In this document: piece by piece, positions 25,576 to 35,500 of the stretch
Position numbering within the stretch: the stretch's first letter is position 1
Layout: every line of letters begins with the position of its first letter
Assembly (NCBI GenBank): GCA_945902755.1
Contig: CAMDNC010000007.1
Coordinates: 1 to 45,240, forward strand
Length of the DNA: 45,240 nt
DNA from: Flavipsychrobacter stenotrophus
GTDB lineage: Bacteria > Bacteroidota > Bacteroidia > Chitinophagales > Chitinophagaceae
Direction of reading: 5' to 3'
Translations under genes and position numbers: made by a program
The notes under the pieces: generated by a model
Database searches by the model: none
Told to the model about the DNA's origin: nothing
Seen by the model: only the letters and a program-made list of their open reading frames with translations

Positions 25576-25953
25576 CTAACTTTCTTCGCCATACAAGTCT
25601 CGTTCTAGTATTTCCATACTAATAATATCGATGGCTTCTATCATTTTAGGTGTTACGTTCAGTAGAGTATCTGTTTCACTTTCTTTTAACGATGCCAACA
25701 CTTTCCCTTTTACGCCAGTAAACACCAAAGATCTTCCCATTGAGTAACATTCTTCATGCATTTCTACCAAGCTTTGCTTTGCATTCTCTTCTATAGTTGT
25801 ACAATTATGAAAGTCAACAATAAAGTTCTGACTGCCGCTTTGTCTCATTTTCTCAAAAGTTGCGCGTAAATCCTCTGTCATATTTGCTGTTATCGTTTCT
25901 GTTTCGGGAGTAATAACCGAAAAGGTGTCTCTGGTATCAATTTTGAAGTCCAT
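25576..25953 (-). CDS. STAS-domain protein with substituted phosphorylation site
   Basis: This is a 125-residue single STAS domain of anti-sigma-antagonist type. FSVITPETETITANMTEDLRA is the first strand and helix, NFIVDFHNCTTIEENAKQSL the central strand and phosphosite region, and YSMGRSLVFTGV the next strand. In classical antagonists the segment after the central strand reads D-S/T-S/T-G-L-G. Here the corresponding residues are I-E55-E56-N57-A-K-Q, so by my alignment no phosphorylatable Ser/Thr is present. It sits upstream of sixA on the minus strand, 112 bases away, and diverges from clpC. No anti-sigma kinase or PP2C gene is in the window. Confidence 0.75.
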   Translation of the reverse strand: MDFKIDTRDTFSVITPETETITANMTEDLRATFEKMRQSGSQNFIVDFHNCTTIEENAKQSLVEMHEECYSMGRSLVFTGVKGKVLASLKESETDTLLNVTPKMIEAIDIISMEILERDLYGEES

Positions 25954-26240
25954 TATGCTGCAGTTTTACTGTTGTTAAAGAATCTAATAGCAACAACCAA
26001 CCAAAAGACCACTTTGTATCGTAAGTGCTTCAAAGGAGAGGTTGTCACAGCGTAGGTGTTGATAAGGGATGTTCATCTTAAAAATAAACAATCCTGCATA
26101 TTTACCGCATTTTTTTTGCTAGTAGTGTGAAGGCAAAGTTAATATGCCAAAATACATACTATAAACGATGTGTCTATAACAATTGGCAATACTTCAGTTC
26201 TTATTTAATCACTAACTTTATTCAAAAATCAGGACTATTC

Positions 26241-28793
26241 ATGGATTCAAATTTCTCGCCAAAAGTCAAAGAGATCATTTCGTATAGCAGGGAGGAAGCA
26301 CTGAGGCTCGGTAATGATTTTATAGGTACAGAGCACTTGTTGCTTGGTCTCATTCGTGAGGGCGACGGCATGGCGCTAAAGGTCCTACAAAGTATGCAGG
26401 TCGATCTTTTCGAGCTTCGAAAAGAACTAGAAAGTGCTATCAAAGACAAAAACAGTAAACCCTTACTTAATATTAACAGTTTGCCGCTTACTAAGCAAGC
26501 CGAAAAGGTAATACGCATCACCGTACTAGAGGCTAAAGCTCTCAAAAGTACTACAGTAGAAACAGAGCATCTCATGCTATCTATTCTTAAAAACAAAGAA
26601 AATGTAGCAACTCAGATTTTAGGTAATCTGGATGTAGATTATGAACGTTTTAAAGGAGAACTAAGCATTTTGCAAGGTGGTAGCCCAACAAGCGACTACA
26701 ACGATCCAGGTTCAGAAGATTTTGAAGACGATGAAGAGCGTAAACAACAATACCAGCAGCGCAAACCAGCTACCGGCAACACAAAATCTAAAACACCTGT
26801 ACTTGACAATTTCGGAAGAGATATAACCAAATTTGCAGAGTTGGGCAATCTTGACCCAATAGTAGGGAGAGAAGAAGAAATAGAACGGGTATCGCAGATA
26901 TTGTCTAGACGTAAAAAGAACAATCCCATACTTATAGGAGAGCCTGGCGTGGGTAAAACGGCAATAGTAGAAGGATTGGCATTACGTATTGTACAAAGGA
27001 AAGTATCCAGAGTGCTATTCGACAAACGAGTAATCAGTTTGGACCTTGCCGCACTTGTAGCTGGTACTAAATACCGTGGCCAGTTTGAAGAACGTATGAA
27101 AGCCATAATGAACGAACTGGAAAAAAACAGGGATGTCATTCTATTTATCGACGAGATTCATACAATCGTTGGTGCTGGTGGCGCGTCAGGTTCGCTCGAT
27201 GCGTCTAACATCTTTAAACCAGCACTTGCTCGCGGCGATCTCCAATGCATTGGTGCGTCAACACTAGACGAATATCGCATGTACATAGAGAAGGATGGTG
27301 CTCTCGACCGACGTTTTCAGAAAGTACTAATTGAACCACCAAGCGTTGAAGAAACGATAATTATACTGAATAATATACGCTCTAAATACGAAGACTTTCA
27401 CAATGTAATATATGATGCTGAGTCTATAGAAGCTTGTGTAAAACTTAGTGATAGATACATGACTGATAGGTTGCTGCCTGACAAAGCCATTGATGTGATG
27501 GACGAAGCAGGAGCAAGGGTTCACCTTAAGAATATTAATGTGCCACAGAGCATATTGGATTTGGAGAAACAAATAGAAGATATAAAACAAGAGAAAAATA
27601 AAGTCGTAAAAAGTCAACGATTTGAAGAAGCTGCTGCACTGCGGGATCGAGAGAAAAGATTGGGTGAAGAGCTAGAGCGCGCCAAAGCCGAGTGGGAGGA
27701 AGAAGCAAAGCACAAACGGTTCCCAATCAATGAAGAAGCCATAGCTGAGGTAATAAGCATGATGACTGGCATTCCTGTTATGAGGATGGTAGAAGCAGAA
27801 AGTAACAAGTTGCGCAGAATGGGCGACGACTTGCAGGGTGCTGTTGTGGGACAGGATGATGCAATAAACAAAATAGTGAAAGCTATTCAACGGAACAGAG
27901 TAGGTCTTAAAGATCCTCGAAAACCAATCGGGTCTTTCATTTTTTTAGGTCCTACTGGCGTAGGTAAAACCGAATTAGCTAGAGCATTAGCTCGTTACAT
28001 GTTTGATGGGGAAGATGCTCTGATAAGGGTAGACATGAGTGAATACATGGAAAAGTTCTCGCTTAGCCGTCTGATAGGTGCTCCTCCTGGTTATGTGGGA
28101 TACGAAGAAGGTGGACAGCTTACCGAAAAAGTAAGACGGAAACCATACTCTGTTGTTTTGCTCGATGAAATAGAAAAGGCTCACCCAGATATCTTCAATA
28201 TCATGTTGCAGGTGTTAGACGACGGTCAGCTTACCGATGGACTGGGCAGAAAAGTAGATTTTAAGAATACACTTATCATCATGACGTCCAACATTGGTGC
28301 TCGTCAGCTCAAAGACTTTGGTACAGGGGTTGGTTTTGCCACAACAGCTAAAACAACAAGTACAGAAGAAACGAGCCGAGGAGTCATAGAAAAAGCACTG
28401 AAACGCACATTTTCTCCTGAGTTTCTGAATCGTATTGATGATGTCGTTATTTTCAACTCGCTAGACGAATCTAATATCGCTCAGATCATTGATATTATCA
28501 TGAAAGATGTTCTGAAACGCCTAAATGCTTTGGGCTTTACATTGCAATTAACGGATAGTGCAAAAAAGTTCATAGCCGAAAAAGGATACGACCAGCAATT
28601 CGGTGCTCGTCCGCTGCACAGGGCTATACAGAAATACTTAGAAGATCCGCTAGCAGAAGAAATATTAAACCACAGAATAAAGTCGGGAGATACTGTAGCT
28701 GCTGAATATAACGAAACAGAAAAGAAAATAGTTTTCGACATTAATCATGCGCCTACAGTAGCAGAAATAGAGAAACCACTAGACGGACAATAA
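26241..28793 (+). CDS. clpC: ATP-dependent Clp protease ATP-binding subunit ClpC
   Basis: ClpC is a double-ring AAA+ unfoldase that feeds ClpP. From the ATG at 26241 it has 850 residues, a normal length. The frame is open 38 codons further up, but the family begins [20 protein letters not shown]. It has the Clp N-domain pair (two repeats, about 1-145), AAA-1 with GEPGVGKT, a middle domain with a UVR motif (residues roughly 440-480, with [18 protein letters not shown]), AAA-2 with GPTGVGKT, and the C-terminal small domain. The UVR motif and Clp N-domain distinguish it from ClpB and ClpA. No clpP or ctsR is nearby. A terminator follows at 28820. Confidence 0.95.
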   Translation: MDSNFSPKVKEIISYSREEALRLGNDFIGTEHLLLGLIREGDGMALKVLQSMQVDLFELRKELESAIKDKNSKPLLNINSLPLTKQAEKVIRITVLEAKALKSTTVETEHLMLSILKNKENVATQILGNLDVDYERFKGELSILQGGSPTSDYNDPGSEDFEDDEERKQQYQQRKPATGNTKSKTPVLDNFGRDITKFAELGNLDPIVGREEEIERVSQILSRRKKNNPILIGEPGVGKTAIVEGLALRIVQRKVSRVLFDKRVISLDLAALVAGTKYRGQFEERMKAIMNELEKNRDVILFIDEIHTIVGAGGASGSLDASNIFKPALARGDLQCIGASTLDEYRMYIEKDGALDRRFQKVLIEPPSVEETIIILNNIRSKYEDFHNVIYDAESIEACVKLSDRYMTDRLLPDKAIDVMDEAGARVHLKNINVPQSILDLEKQIEDIKQEKNKVVKSQRFEEAAALRDREKRLGEELERAKAEWEEEAKHKRFPINEEAIAEVISMMTGIPVMRMVEAESNKLRRMGDDLQGAVVGQDDAINKIVKAIQRNRVGLKDPRKPIGSFIFLGPTGVGKTELARALARYMFDGEDALIRVDMSEYMEKFSLSRLIGAPPGYVGYEEGGQLTEKVRRKPYSVVLLDEIEKAHPDIFNIMLQVLDDGQLTDGLGRKVDFKNTLIIMTSNIGARQLKDFGTGVGFATTAKTTSTEETSRGVIEKALKRTFSPEFLNRIDDVVIFNSLDESNIAQIIDIIMKDVLKRLNALGFTLQLTDSAKKFIAEKGYDQQFGARPLHRAIQKYLEDPLAEEILNHRIKSGDTVAAEYNETEKKIVFDINHAPTVAEIEKPLDGQ

Positions 28794-28819
28794 ATAAAGA
28801 TGGTTTATACTACAAACAA

Positions 28820-28847
28820 ATAAACCGCAACGTGAGTTGCGGTTTAT
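28820..28847 (+). terminator. Hairpin after clpC
   Basis: ATAAACCGCAA (28820-28830) and TTGCGGTTTAT (28837-28847) are perfect 11-bp arms around CGTGAG, 26 bases after the clpC stop. The T stretch (TCGTTT) is weak, but the A/T outer stem makes it terminator-like in both directions. Confidence 0.7.
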
Positions 28848-28947
28848 TCGTTTAAAACAGCATAAGGTTCATTTGTTTTATACCTTATCGCCAACAACAG
28901 GTTCATAATTGATGTACTAACACTAAAAAAAATTCAGCGGTACTGCA

Positions 28948-28956
28948 TAGCTTTGC
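28948..28956 (+). promoter_or_regulatory. Possible -7 box before the GT39 gene
   Basis: TAGCTTTGC matches the TAnnTTTG element plus the often-conserved C. It ends 13 bases before the ATG at 28970, which would give a very short leader. No -33 element was recognised. Confidence 0.35.
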
Positions 28957-28969
28957 ACACAAGACGATT

Positions 28970-30634
28970 ATGCCTAAAATTCCATTCTGGATATTTATAA
29001 TTATAGCCATTATTTACATCTCTGCTGTGAGGGTAGACACTATGGATGTTGACGCATCTCAATATGCCGAGATCAGCCGGGAAATGATGGAAAGTGGTAG
29101 CTATCTTCAAATATTCGACCGAGGCGTAGACTACCTCGATAAGCCACCATTGCATTTTTGGCTAAGTGCCATATCTATGCGCTGCTTTGGTGTGGGCAAT
29201 TTTGCATATAAGCTACCATCCCTTTTATTTGCATTGTGGTCTCTATTTGCAACTTGGCGGTTGGGCAGGTTATTATACAATGACATTACAGGCAGAATGG
29301 CTGCTCTTATTCTTGGTACATGTCAGGGCTTGTTCCTTATTACCAACGACGTCCGTTGTGATACCATTCTCATGAGTTGTGTTATCTCATCGATTTGGCT
29401 CATTCAGGAGTGGGTTGTTAGCCGAAAGGTGCCGTACCTATTATTGGGTAGCGCAGCAATTGCCTGCGGTATGATGACCAAGGGTCCTGTTGCTCTTATG
29501 GTTCCCGGGTTTTGTTTTGTCACTGATTGGATTTTTCGTCGTCAATGGCAAAACTTTCTAACTCCGGCATTTATACCTGCACTCGTAGTTATTGCCATAA
29601 TGCTCATTCCAATGAGTATTGGTCTTTATCAGCAATTCGACCTCCAACCTCAAAAAGTAATTAACGGAACTACTGGTGTTTCTGGTTTGCGTTTTTTTTA
29701 TTGGTCACAAAGCTTTGGTAGGCTAACAGGCGAGAGCCCGTGGAATAACGGCGCAAAACTTGACTTTCTTTTACTCAATATGCTGTGGTCGTTTTTGCCT
29801 TGGATATTTTTGTTTCTTACCGCTCTCGTCATAAGCACTACTGCACTTATCAGTCAACGTTTACGTCTGGCAGCCGGTCAGGAGTTGATAACGTATGGAG
29901 GTTTTATATTGGCATACCTCACTTTGGGTTCTTCGGCTTATCAGCTACCACACTACATTTTTGTGGTTTTTCCTCTTGCAGCAATCCTTACTGCAAATCT
30001 TTTGTATAAAATGGTTGTAGAAGGAAGTTACCCAGCGCTTTTGAGCTTTATGGTTTCAGCACACACAGTGTTTTCATTTTTGTTGCTTATTGCTGTCGGT
30101 ATTCTAATTATAATCGTTTTCCCTGCAGGCACTATCGTAACTTTGCTATGGGCATTTTGTTTAGTAGGTTGGCTATACCTTGCATTCAGCGGTAAGTTCA
30201 AAAAGTCTAGCCTATTGTGGTTGCCATCAGTAGCAATAATTATTGTTAATCTGTTTCTTACCAATTGGTTTTACTATCCACTTTTAGGATACCAGGTGGG
30301 GTCTCAACTGGGCAGGTTTATGCACCATGCGAATATAGACCCAGCAACGGTAATTATATACAAACCAGAAGATCCATTAAATGCGTTGCATTTTTATGCG
30401 AATGGCCCAATACCCGGTACCGATACTTCGGTAGCACTTAACAGAAAGTATGTGCTAACTATGAATAAAGGCTATAAAAGCCTCAAAGAACAGAGTTATC
30501 ATTTTAGCATCATTAAACAAGGGGTATACTTCAAGGTTAGTGAATTAACAATTCCATTTCTTAATCCCGCGTCGAGGAGTAGTGAAGTAAACAATTATTA
30601 TTTGCTAATAATTACTTCACGCGGATCTCAATAA
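28970..30634 (+). CDS. Glycosyltransferase family 39 (ArnT/PMT-like) membrane protein
   Basis: This is a 554-residue polytopic inner-membrane protein. It has an N-terminal membrane helix (PFWIFIIIAIIYISAV), then the first outer loop with the catalytic acidic motif DASQYAEISREMM, and YLDKPPLHFWLSAIS, a typical ArnT/PMT substrate-loop motif. About ten further membrane segments follow, ending around residue 450, and then a soluble tail of about 90 residues. GT39 enzymes move a sugar from a polyprenyl-phosphate donor to lipid A or to proteins. The donor and acceptor here are unknown, and no arn genes are nearby. A long hairpin overlaps the last codons. Confidence 0.85.
   Translation: MPKIPFWIFIIIAIIYISAVRVDTMDVDASQYAEISREMMESGSYLQIFDRGVDYLDKPPLHFWLSAISMRCFGVGNFAYKLPSLLFALWSLFATWRLGRLLYNDITGRMAALILGTCQGLFLITNDVRCDTILMSCVISSIWLIQEWVVSRKVPYLLLGSAAIACGMMTKGPVALMVPGFCFVTDWIFRRQWQNFLTPAFIPALVVIAIMLIPMSIGLYQQFDLQPQKVINGTTGVSGLRFFYWSQSFGRLTGESPWNNGAKLDFLLLNMLWSFLPWIFLFLTALVISTTALISQRLRLAAGQELITYGGFILAYLTLGSSAYQLPHYIFVVFPLAAILTANLLYKMVVEGSYPALLSFMVSAHTVFSFLLLIAVGILIIIVFPAGTIVTLLWAFCLVGWLYLAFSGKFKKSSLLWLPSVAIIIVNLFLTNWFYYPLLGYQVGSQLGRFMHHANIDPATVIIYKPEDPLNALHFYANGPIPGTDTSVALNRKYVLTMNKGYKSLKEQSYHFSIIKQGVYFKVSELTIPFLNPASRSSEVNNYYLLIITSRGSQ
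30582..30620. terminator. Long hairpin at the convergent GT39/FN3 gene ends
   Basis: GTGAAGT (30582-30588) pairs with ACTTCAC (30614-30620), and AATTATTA (30593-30600) pairs with TAATAATT (30606-30613) around TTTGC, with a four-base bulge AAAC. It lies within the last 18 codons of the GT39 gene, close to the end of the converging FN3 gene. No strong T run is present, so termination is uncertain. Confidence 0.45.
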
Positions 30635-30637
30635 GGA

Positions 30638-32404
30638 TCACCTTCGCTTGTTTTTTGCTGGAATAGTTACTACAGCAGGAGAAGAGTTTGGACCCGTTAT
30701 ACCCCGAATAGTTATTGCACAAAGACTGTACGTGGTAGTGGTGCCAGGCTCCACACTTTCTATAATATGTGCTTTAACTGTCTTTCCCAAAATGTTTTCA
30801 TCTGCTATCAATACTCCATCTGCATACAACCTGTAGCCTAGCAAATCCGCAACATCAGGGTAAACCCACATCAAGTATACTTTGCTTCCGTCAGTTACAT
30901 TTTTGATGAAAGTTGGAGCCGGTAACTCTAAACTTAATGATTTAGCAACGACAGTATCACTGGGTTCGCTTTCCATGCCGCTCAGGCTTACAGCGCGTAC
31001 AAAAAAATGATAGTCAGCCGCAAGACCTGATTCGGCTATATGTGTAAAAGACGTAGTACCAACGGGCAAGGTGTCTGCAAGTACATAATAGCGGCGAGAC
31101 GTTGGGTTATATGAATATACCTTGTAACGTTTTGTGACCACATCTCCATTCATTATGCTATCCCATTTTAAACGCATAACAAAATTTTTATGTTCGATGC
31201 CGCCAACAACTTGTATATTAAGTGGTTTAGGTGGGTCTATCATCGGAAAGTAACTATACAGCATTTCAACTCCAGATACAGAAGTGCGATCATGATATAG
31301 AGCGACGACACGCATTCTTATTTTGCTACTGACCGACGATCCTGTTTTGTCTATAAAAGTTCTTGTAGAAGGTGATAGTAATTCAGATACACGTTTATAT
31401 CCATCAGGCATATTGTCTTTCTCTACATAAAAGCCTTTCAAGTAATGCTCTTCTTCTAGAGGAAAGGACCAATTTATAGTTATGCCATCTTTAAAGTAGT
31501 ATCCTGATGATAAAACACTTGTAACAACGGCTTTTTTGTACTCCTCAGGGTGTTGAGACGGTTCGTAAGTATAAGACTTTATTATACCTTCTATACCAAA
31601 AAGTGTTTGTGCACTGATACTATATTGATCGGCAGTAAACGCATTAGCAGAGGCATCATTCCAGAAATAGTCAGATAAATGTGCAGCATCAATGCTAACT
31701 ATTGGACTTTCGTTAAGCCTGATACCTTTTTTATAAATGTTGAAGCCAGCAACGTAATTGCTTTTTACTTTTTTTTCATCTGCAGCCCAAATGATTTTTA
31801 TGCCTTTTTTCCCATTTCCAGCCTGTGAAGTTATTTCTTTTATCACATTCAAATCAGGTATTTCACCATAATTCCACGTCACACTAGCTAACATCATATC
31901 ATTTGCATGCGAAAAAACAGCGTACTCATAGTCGGTTTTTTGTGAAAGAGTATGGTCGACGTACCCAAAACCACACATGACCGAAATGTCAAAATCTTGA
32001 CCTGCCATGTATATGATATCCATGATATCCTTATCGCTCTGCTTCCACTTACTTAAGAAACTTTGATAGTCATATTCCTTTAGTTTTCCAATCTTAATCA
32101 AGTCCTTTAGTTTGTTCTGAATTCTAGTAGCTTCGGTATTGTCTTTTTCAAATATGGTAAGCGACTTCTTTAAAGCTATTCCGGGTAGCAATGGTTCTGT
32201 GTTCAGTTTCACCCAATCACCTATTCCATCTTTGCGTTTGATGTCAAATCCAGTAAAGTCTGAAGGTATACTATTCATAAACCACACCAACTTCACTGTT
32301 TTACCATCAGGGCTTTGTGCAAGTAAATTTGTGGTCGCACTTTGCCCGAGGCAAACAGTATAATGTGCTAAGACAGCACAAAAGGAAATAAAAAACGTTT
32401 TCAT
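30638..32404 (-). CDS. Secreted fibronectin type III repeat protein
   Basis: This is a 588-residue exported protein of unknown function. The signal peptide is MKTFFISFCAVLAHYTVCLGQ. The body holds several FN3-like modules. Each has a W/Y-containing strand, such as VKLVWFMNSIPSDFTGFDI near the start, GIKIIWAADEKKVKSNYVAGF, FVMRLKWDSIMNGDV, and the last with KVYLMWVYPDVADLLGYRLY. The AADYHFFVRAVSLSGMESEPS segment shows the typical closing strand. No T9SS sorting domain is seen at the end (ALPAKNKRR-like basic tail), so it may stay in the periplasm or be bound to the surface otherwise. It converges with the GT39 gene three bases away. Confidence 0.75.
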   Translation of the reverse strand: MKTFFISFCAVLAHYTVCLGQSATTNLLAQSPDGKTVKLVWFMNSIPSDFTGFDIKRKDGIGDWVKLNTEPLLPGIALKKSLTIFEKDNTEATRIQNKLKDLIKIGKLKEYDYQSFLSKWKQSDKDIMDIIYMAGQDFDISVMCGFGYVDHTLSQKTDYEYAVFSHANDMMLASVTWNYGEIPDLNVIKEITSQAGNGKKGIKIIWAADEKKVKSNYVAGFNIYKKGIRLNESPIVSIDAAHLSDYFWNDASANAFTADQYSISAQTLFGIEGIIKSYTYEPSQHPEEYKKAVVTSVLSSGYYFKDGITINWSFPLEEEHYLKGFYVEKDNMPDGYKRVSELLSPSTRTFIDKTGSSVSSKIRMRVVALYHDRTSVSGVEMLYSYFPMIDPPKPLNIQVVGGIEHKNFVMRLKWDSIMNGDVVTKRYKVYSYNPTSRRYYVLADTLPVGTTSFTHIAESGLAADYHFFVRAVSLSGMESEPSDTVVAKSLSLELPAPTFIKNVTDGSKVYLMWVYPDVADLLGYRLYADGVLIADENILGKTVKAHIIESVEPGTTTTYSLCAITIRGITGPNSSPAVVTIPAKNKRR

Positions 32405-32441
32405 AAAGGATGAATAATGGTCATGTAAAAGTACAATATTT

Positions 32442-32474
32442 TAATACCAGACAGTAATTTATTGTCTGGCATTA
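32442..32474 (-). terminator. Hairpin after the SNF2 gene
   Basis: CCAGACA (32447-32453) pairs with TGTCTGG (32463-32469), extended by TAAT/ATTA (32442-32445 and 32471-32474) with one mismatch. It lies about 95 bases past the SNF2 stop on the minus strand. The following bases are T/A-rich, giving modest terminator support. Confidence 0.5.
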
Positions 32475-32567
32475 ACCTGATTATGATCAGAAACAAACTA
32501 CAGGCATGTAAGTACAATGTTTTCAGCATTTTACACATTCAATACAGTTCCATTTCTTTAGAGTTGC

Positions 32568-35500
32568 TTAACTGAACAGGAAGGCGATATCGTCCTTTGT
32601 CAATCGCTTCATAAACGCATTGTCATCGCTCACAAGTTCATTTGCAAGGTTACGTTTGCGTTCTTGCAGTTGCAGCATTTTTTCTTCTAGTGTGTCTTTA
32701 CAAATAAGCCTGTATGCAAAAATATTTTTGGTCTGCCCTATACGGTGTGTCCTGTCTATTGCTTGTTGTTCCACCGCAGGGTTCCACCATGGATCTACAA
32801 TGTATACATAGTCTGCAGCGGTAAGGTTAAGGCCAATACCACCAGCTTTGAGCGAAATTAAAAACACCCTACAATCTGGGTTGTTCTGAAACTCTTGAAT
32901 TGCACGCTCTCTCTCTGCCGATGTGCTGCTTCCATCAAAGTAGACATGGCTTATATCTTCTTTGTTCAGTTTTTCTTTGATAAGTGCCAGCATTCCCAAA
33001 AACTGTGAGAAGATTAGGACCTTATGATCACCGACATTTTCAGTTATTTCTCTGCTCAGCTCATCCAGCTTTACCGAGTAGTTGTGAAAACGTTCTTCTT
33101 CGTTCAGTATGGCCGGCGAGTCGCATATTTGTCTGAGGCGGGTCAGCCCTTGCAATATGTGCATTTGTGAGCGCTCCATACCTCGCTCTTCTATCATACC
33201 CAATATCTGAGACCTGTAGGTATTGCGATAGGCATCGTATATTTTACGTTGCTCTGTGCCCATTTCGCAGTATAGTATTGTTTCTGTTTTTTCAGGTAGG
33301 TCTTTGGCTACTTGTTCTTTAGTGCGGCGAAGCAAGAATGGGCGGGTTAACTTGCGCAATTGTTGTTTCACCTCATCTTCCATAAACTTATCTATGGGCG
33401 TGGCAAACTCACTCATAAAAAACTCTCGACTACCTAGCATGCCTGGGTTCAGGAAGTTCATTTGGGCATATAGGTCAAATGTATTATTCTGAACAGGTGT
33501 ACCACTCAGCGCCAGTCTGTTTTTACAGTTGAGAAGCAATGATGCTTTGGCCACCTGTGATTGTGGGTTTTTTATAGATTGCGATTCGTCAAGCACCACA
33601 TAGTCAAACTCAATATCACGAAGCCCTTTTATATCACTTCGCATTGTCCCATATGTGGTTATAATAACGTCCGTGCCTTTGTAAGATAAAGGCGAAGGAT
33701 TTCTTTTAGGTCCATGATGTATCACATGCGTTAGCTCCGGGGTAAACTTTTTTATCTCGTTTTCCCAGTTATACATCAATGTGGTAGGGCAAACAACTAG
33801 GAAGGTAGCATCGGGATGCAGGTTTTTGTAATGTTGAAAGTATGCTAAAGTTTGAACGGTCTTACCCAAACCCATATCATCTGCTAGAATACCCCCCCAG
33901 CCAGCCTCATTCAGGAAAATGAGCCACTGAAAACCAGCCAACTGATAGGGCCGTAGCGTGGCTGCCAGATGTTCTGGTGGCACTACAAGACTATAATCAG
34001 TGCTAAGAATGTTCTCTAGCTTTTCTCTTTTAAGTTCTAGTTCTTCATGTAGGGTGTCTTCGTCTATCTCTGACAACAATTCGTCTAGCACACTGAAGTG
34101 AAATTTCTTCAAACGTACTTTGTTTCCCTTTGTTTCTCCCATTTTCAAGAGCAACCCATACTTTTTGAGCCATTCATCTGGCAATAGCCCTATTGAGCCA
34201 TCTCCCAGTCGAACAAAGTTCTGACGTTGCGCCAATGCTTTTTTAACCTCTATTATTGATACCGACTGATCTCCGAAGGTAAGCTCTACCGATGCATCAA
34301 ACCAGTCTATACCACTACTTACCTGTATCTGTGTTTGCGGTTTGTGAACATTCACACGCAGATTTTTGAGCCCCTCAAAACCCATCATTTCCACACCGTG
34401 TTCGCGCATTAGTTCGTTAAACCTGAAAAACCAATTATTGGCAAGAACCGATGTACCAGGTAGGTGAAAGAAACCTTCTCTTTTGTTGTGTTGTATGTCT
34501 GTATGCAATGTCATTAACAAGTCTAGAAATTCTTGTTCTGCTACTTCATTGCGCTTCATTATCGTTACTATGCCGTTCTGCGGTTGTATTACATCCCCAA
34601 AGTAGCCCGGTTTTATTTCCAGATTACCGTACAAATACATTGGCTGCAATACCAACGTTTGCTCACGCTCGTAAAGGTAAACTCTATATCCAGGCTTGGA
34701 CTGAAGAATATGTTCTACCAGCTCTTCAGAAAAGTGTACATGCACTAAATTGCTCCACTTCATTAGCTTTTCGCTCAGAAATGATTCCCATTTGTTTGAA
34801 TCTATGGCCAAAACCCCATCAGGTAGAAGTTGTTCTGCCAGTTGCACCTCCTGTATACTACCTAGAGCATACACGCAATTGTCGTGCAATAGCATAGCAG
34901 CATTTACTATTTCTACACTTTTATGTGGAATTGCCTTAGAGTCGATATTCCACTCCAGATACACTTTGTATTTCTTGCCCACTTTCTGAGCCACAAGTTG
35001 GGGATGAGCAGCTCTGCCAGAAAAAGATACTGGCTCTAATGATTTTGACGACAGAGGTTTACCTTTCTTTTTAAGGTATAGAAAAGGGTGGGCAGAATAG
35101 CGGTCTGCTAGTTTTTGGTACTTTGGCAGCAAGTATTCCCAAGCCTGCTCTCGCACCTCATTTTGTGGTATATCTTTTAGAACACTTTCATAGTCGTGCA
35201 AAAAGTCGCCGAAAGGCAAAGTTTTTTTCAAATATTTCAGCAGTTCTTCGGGCAGAAACTTACGCACTACAGGAAGAAGGTCCCGGTCTTCTGTCATAAA
35301 CCTAGTCGGGTTTACATATTGGCTGAGTTCTAGCTTTTCTATGTTGCCTGTCAGTGATCTGCCATCTTCACTAGCCAGACTAGCTATTAGTATCACTTCC
35401 ACAAAAGGGAAAGAGCTGATATTTGTATCTACGACCACACCCAATCTCAGTTCTTCTTTTGGTATTGCTACTGCAGAAGTAGCTGTTACCACAGCAGTAG

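Noticed and set aside
26127-26240. 38-codon N-terminal extension of ClpC
   Set aside because: The family begins at the ATG at 26241; the extension is unrelated in composition.
30638-32404. T9SS sorting domain on the FN3 protein
   Set aside because: The C-terminus is a short basic tail without the conserved sorting-domain pattern seen in the 595-2559 protein.
34451-34897. 148-aa plus-strand ORF inside the SNF2 gene
   Set aside because: Antisense to an unbroken SNF2 frame; its Cys/Leu-rich, domain-free translation is typical of a shadow frame.
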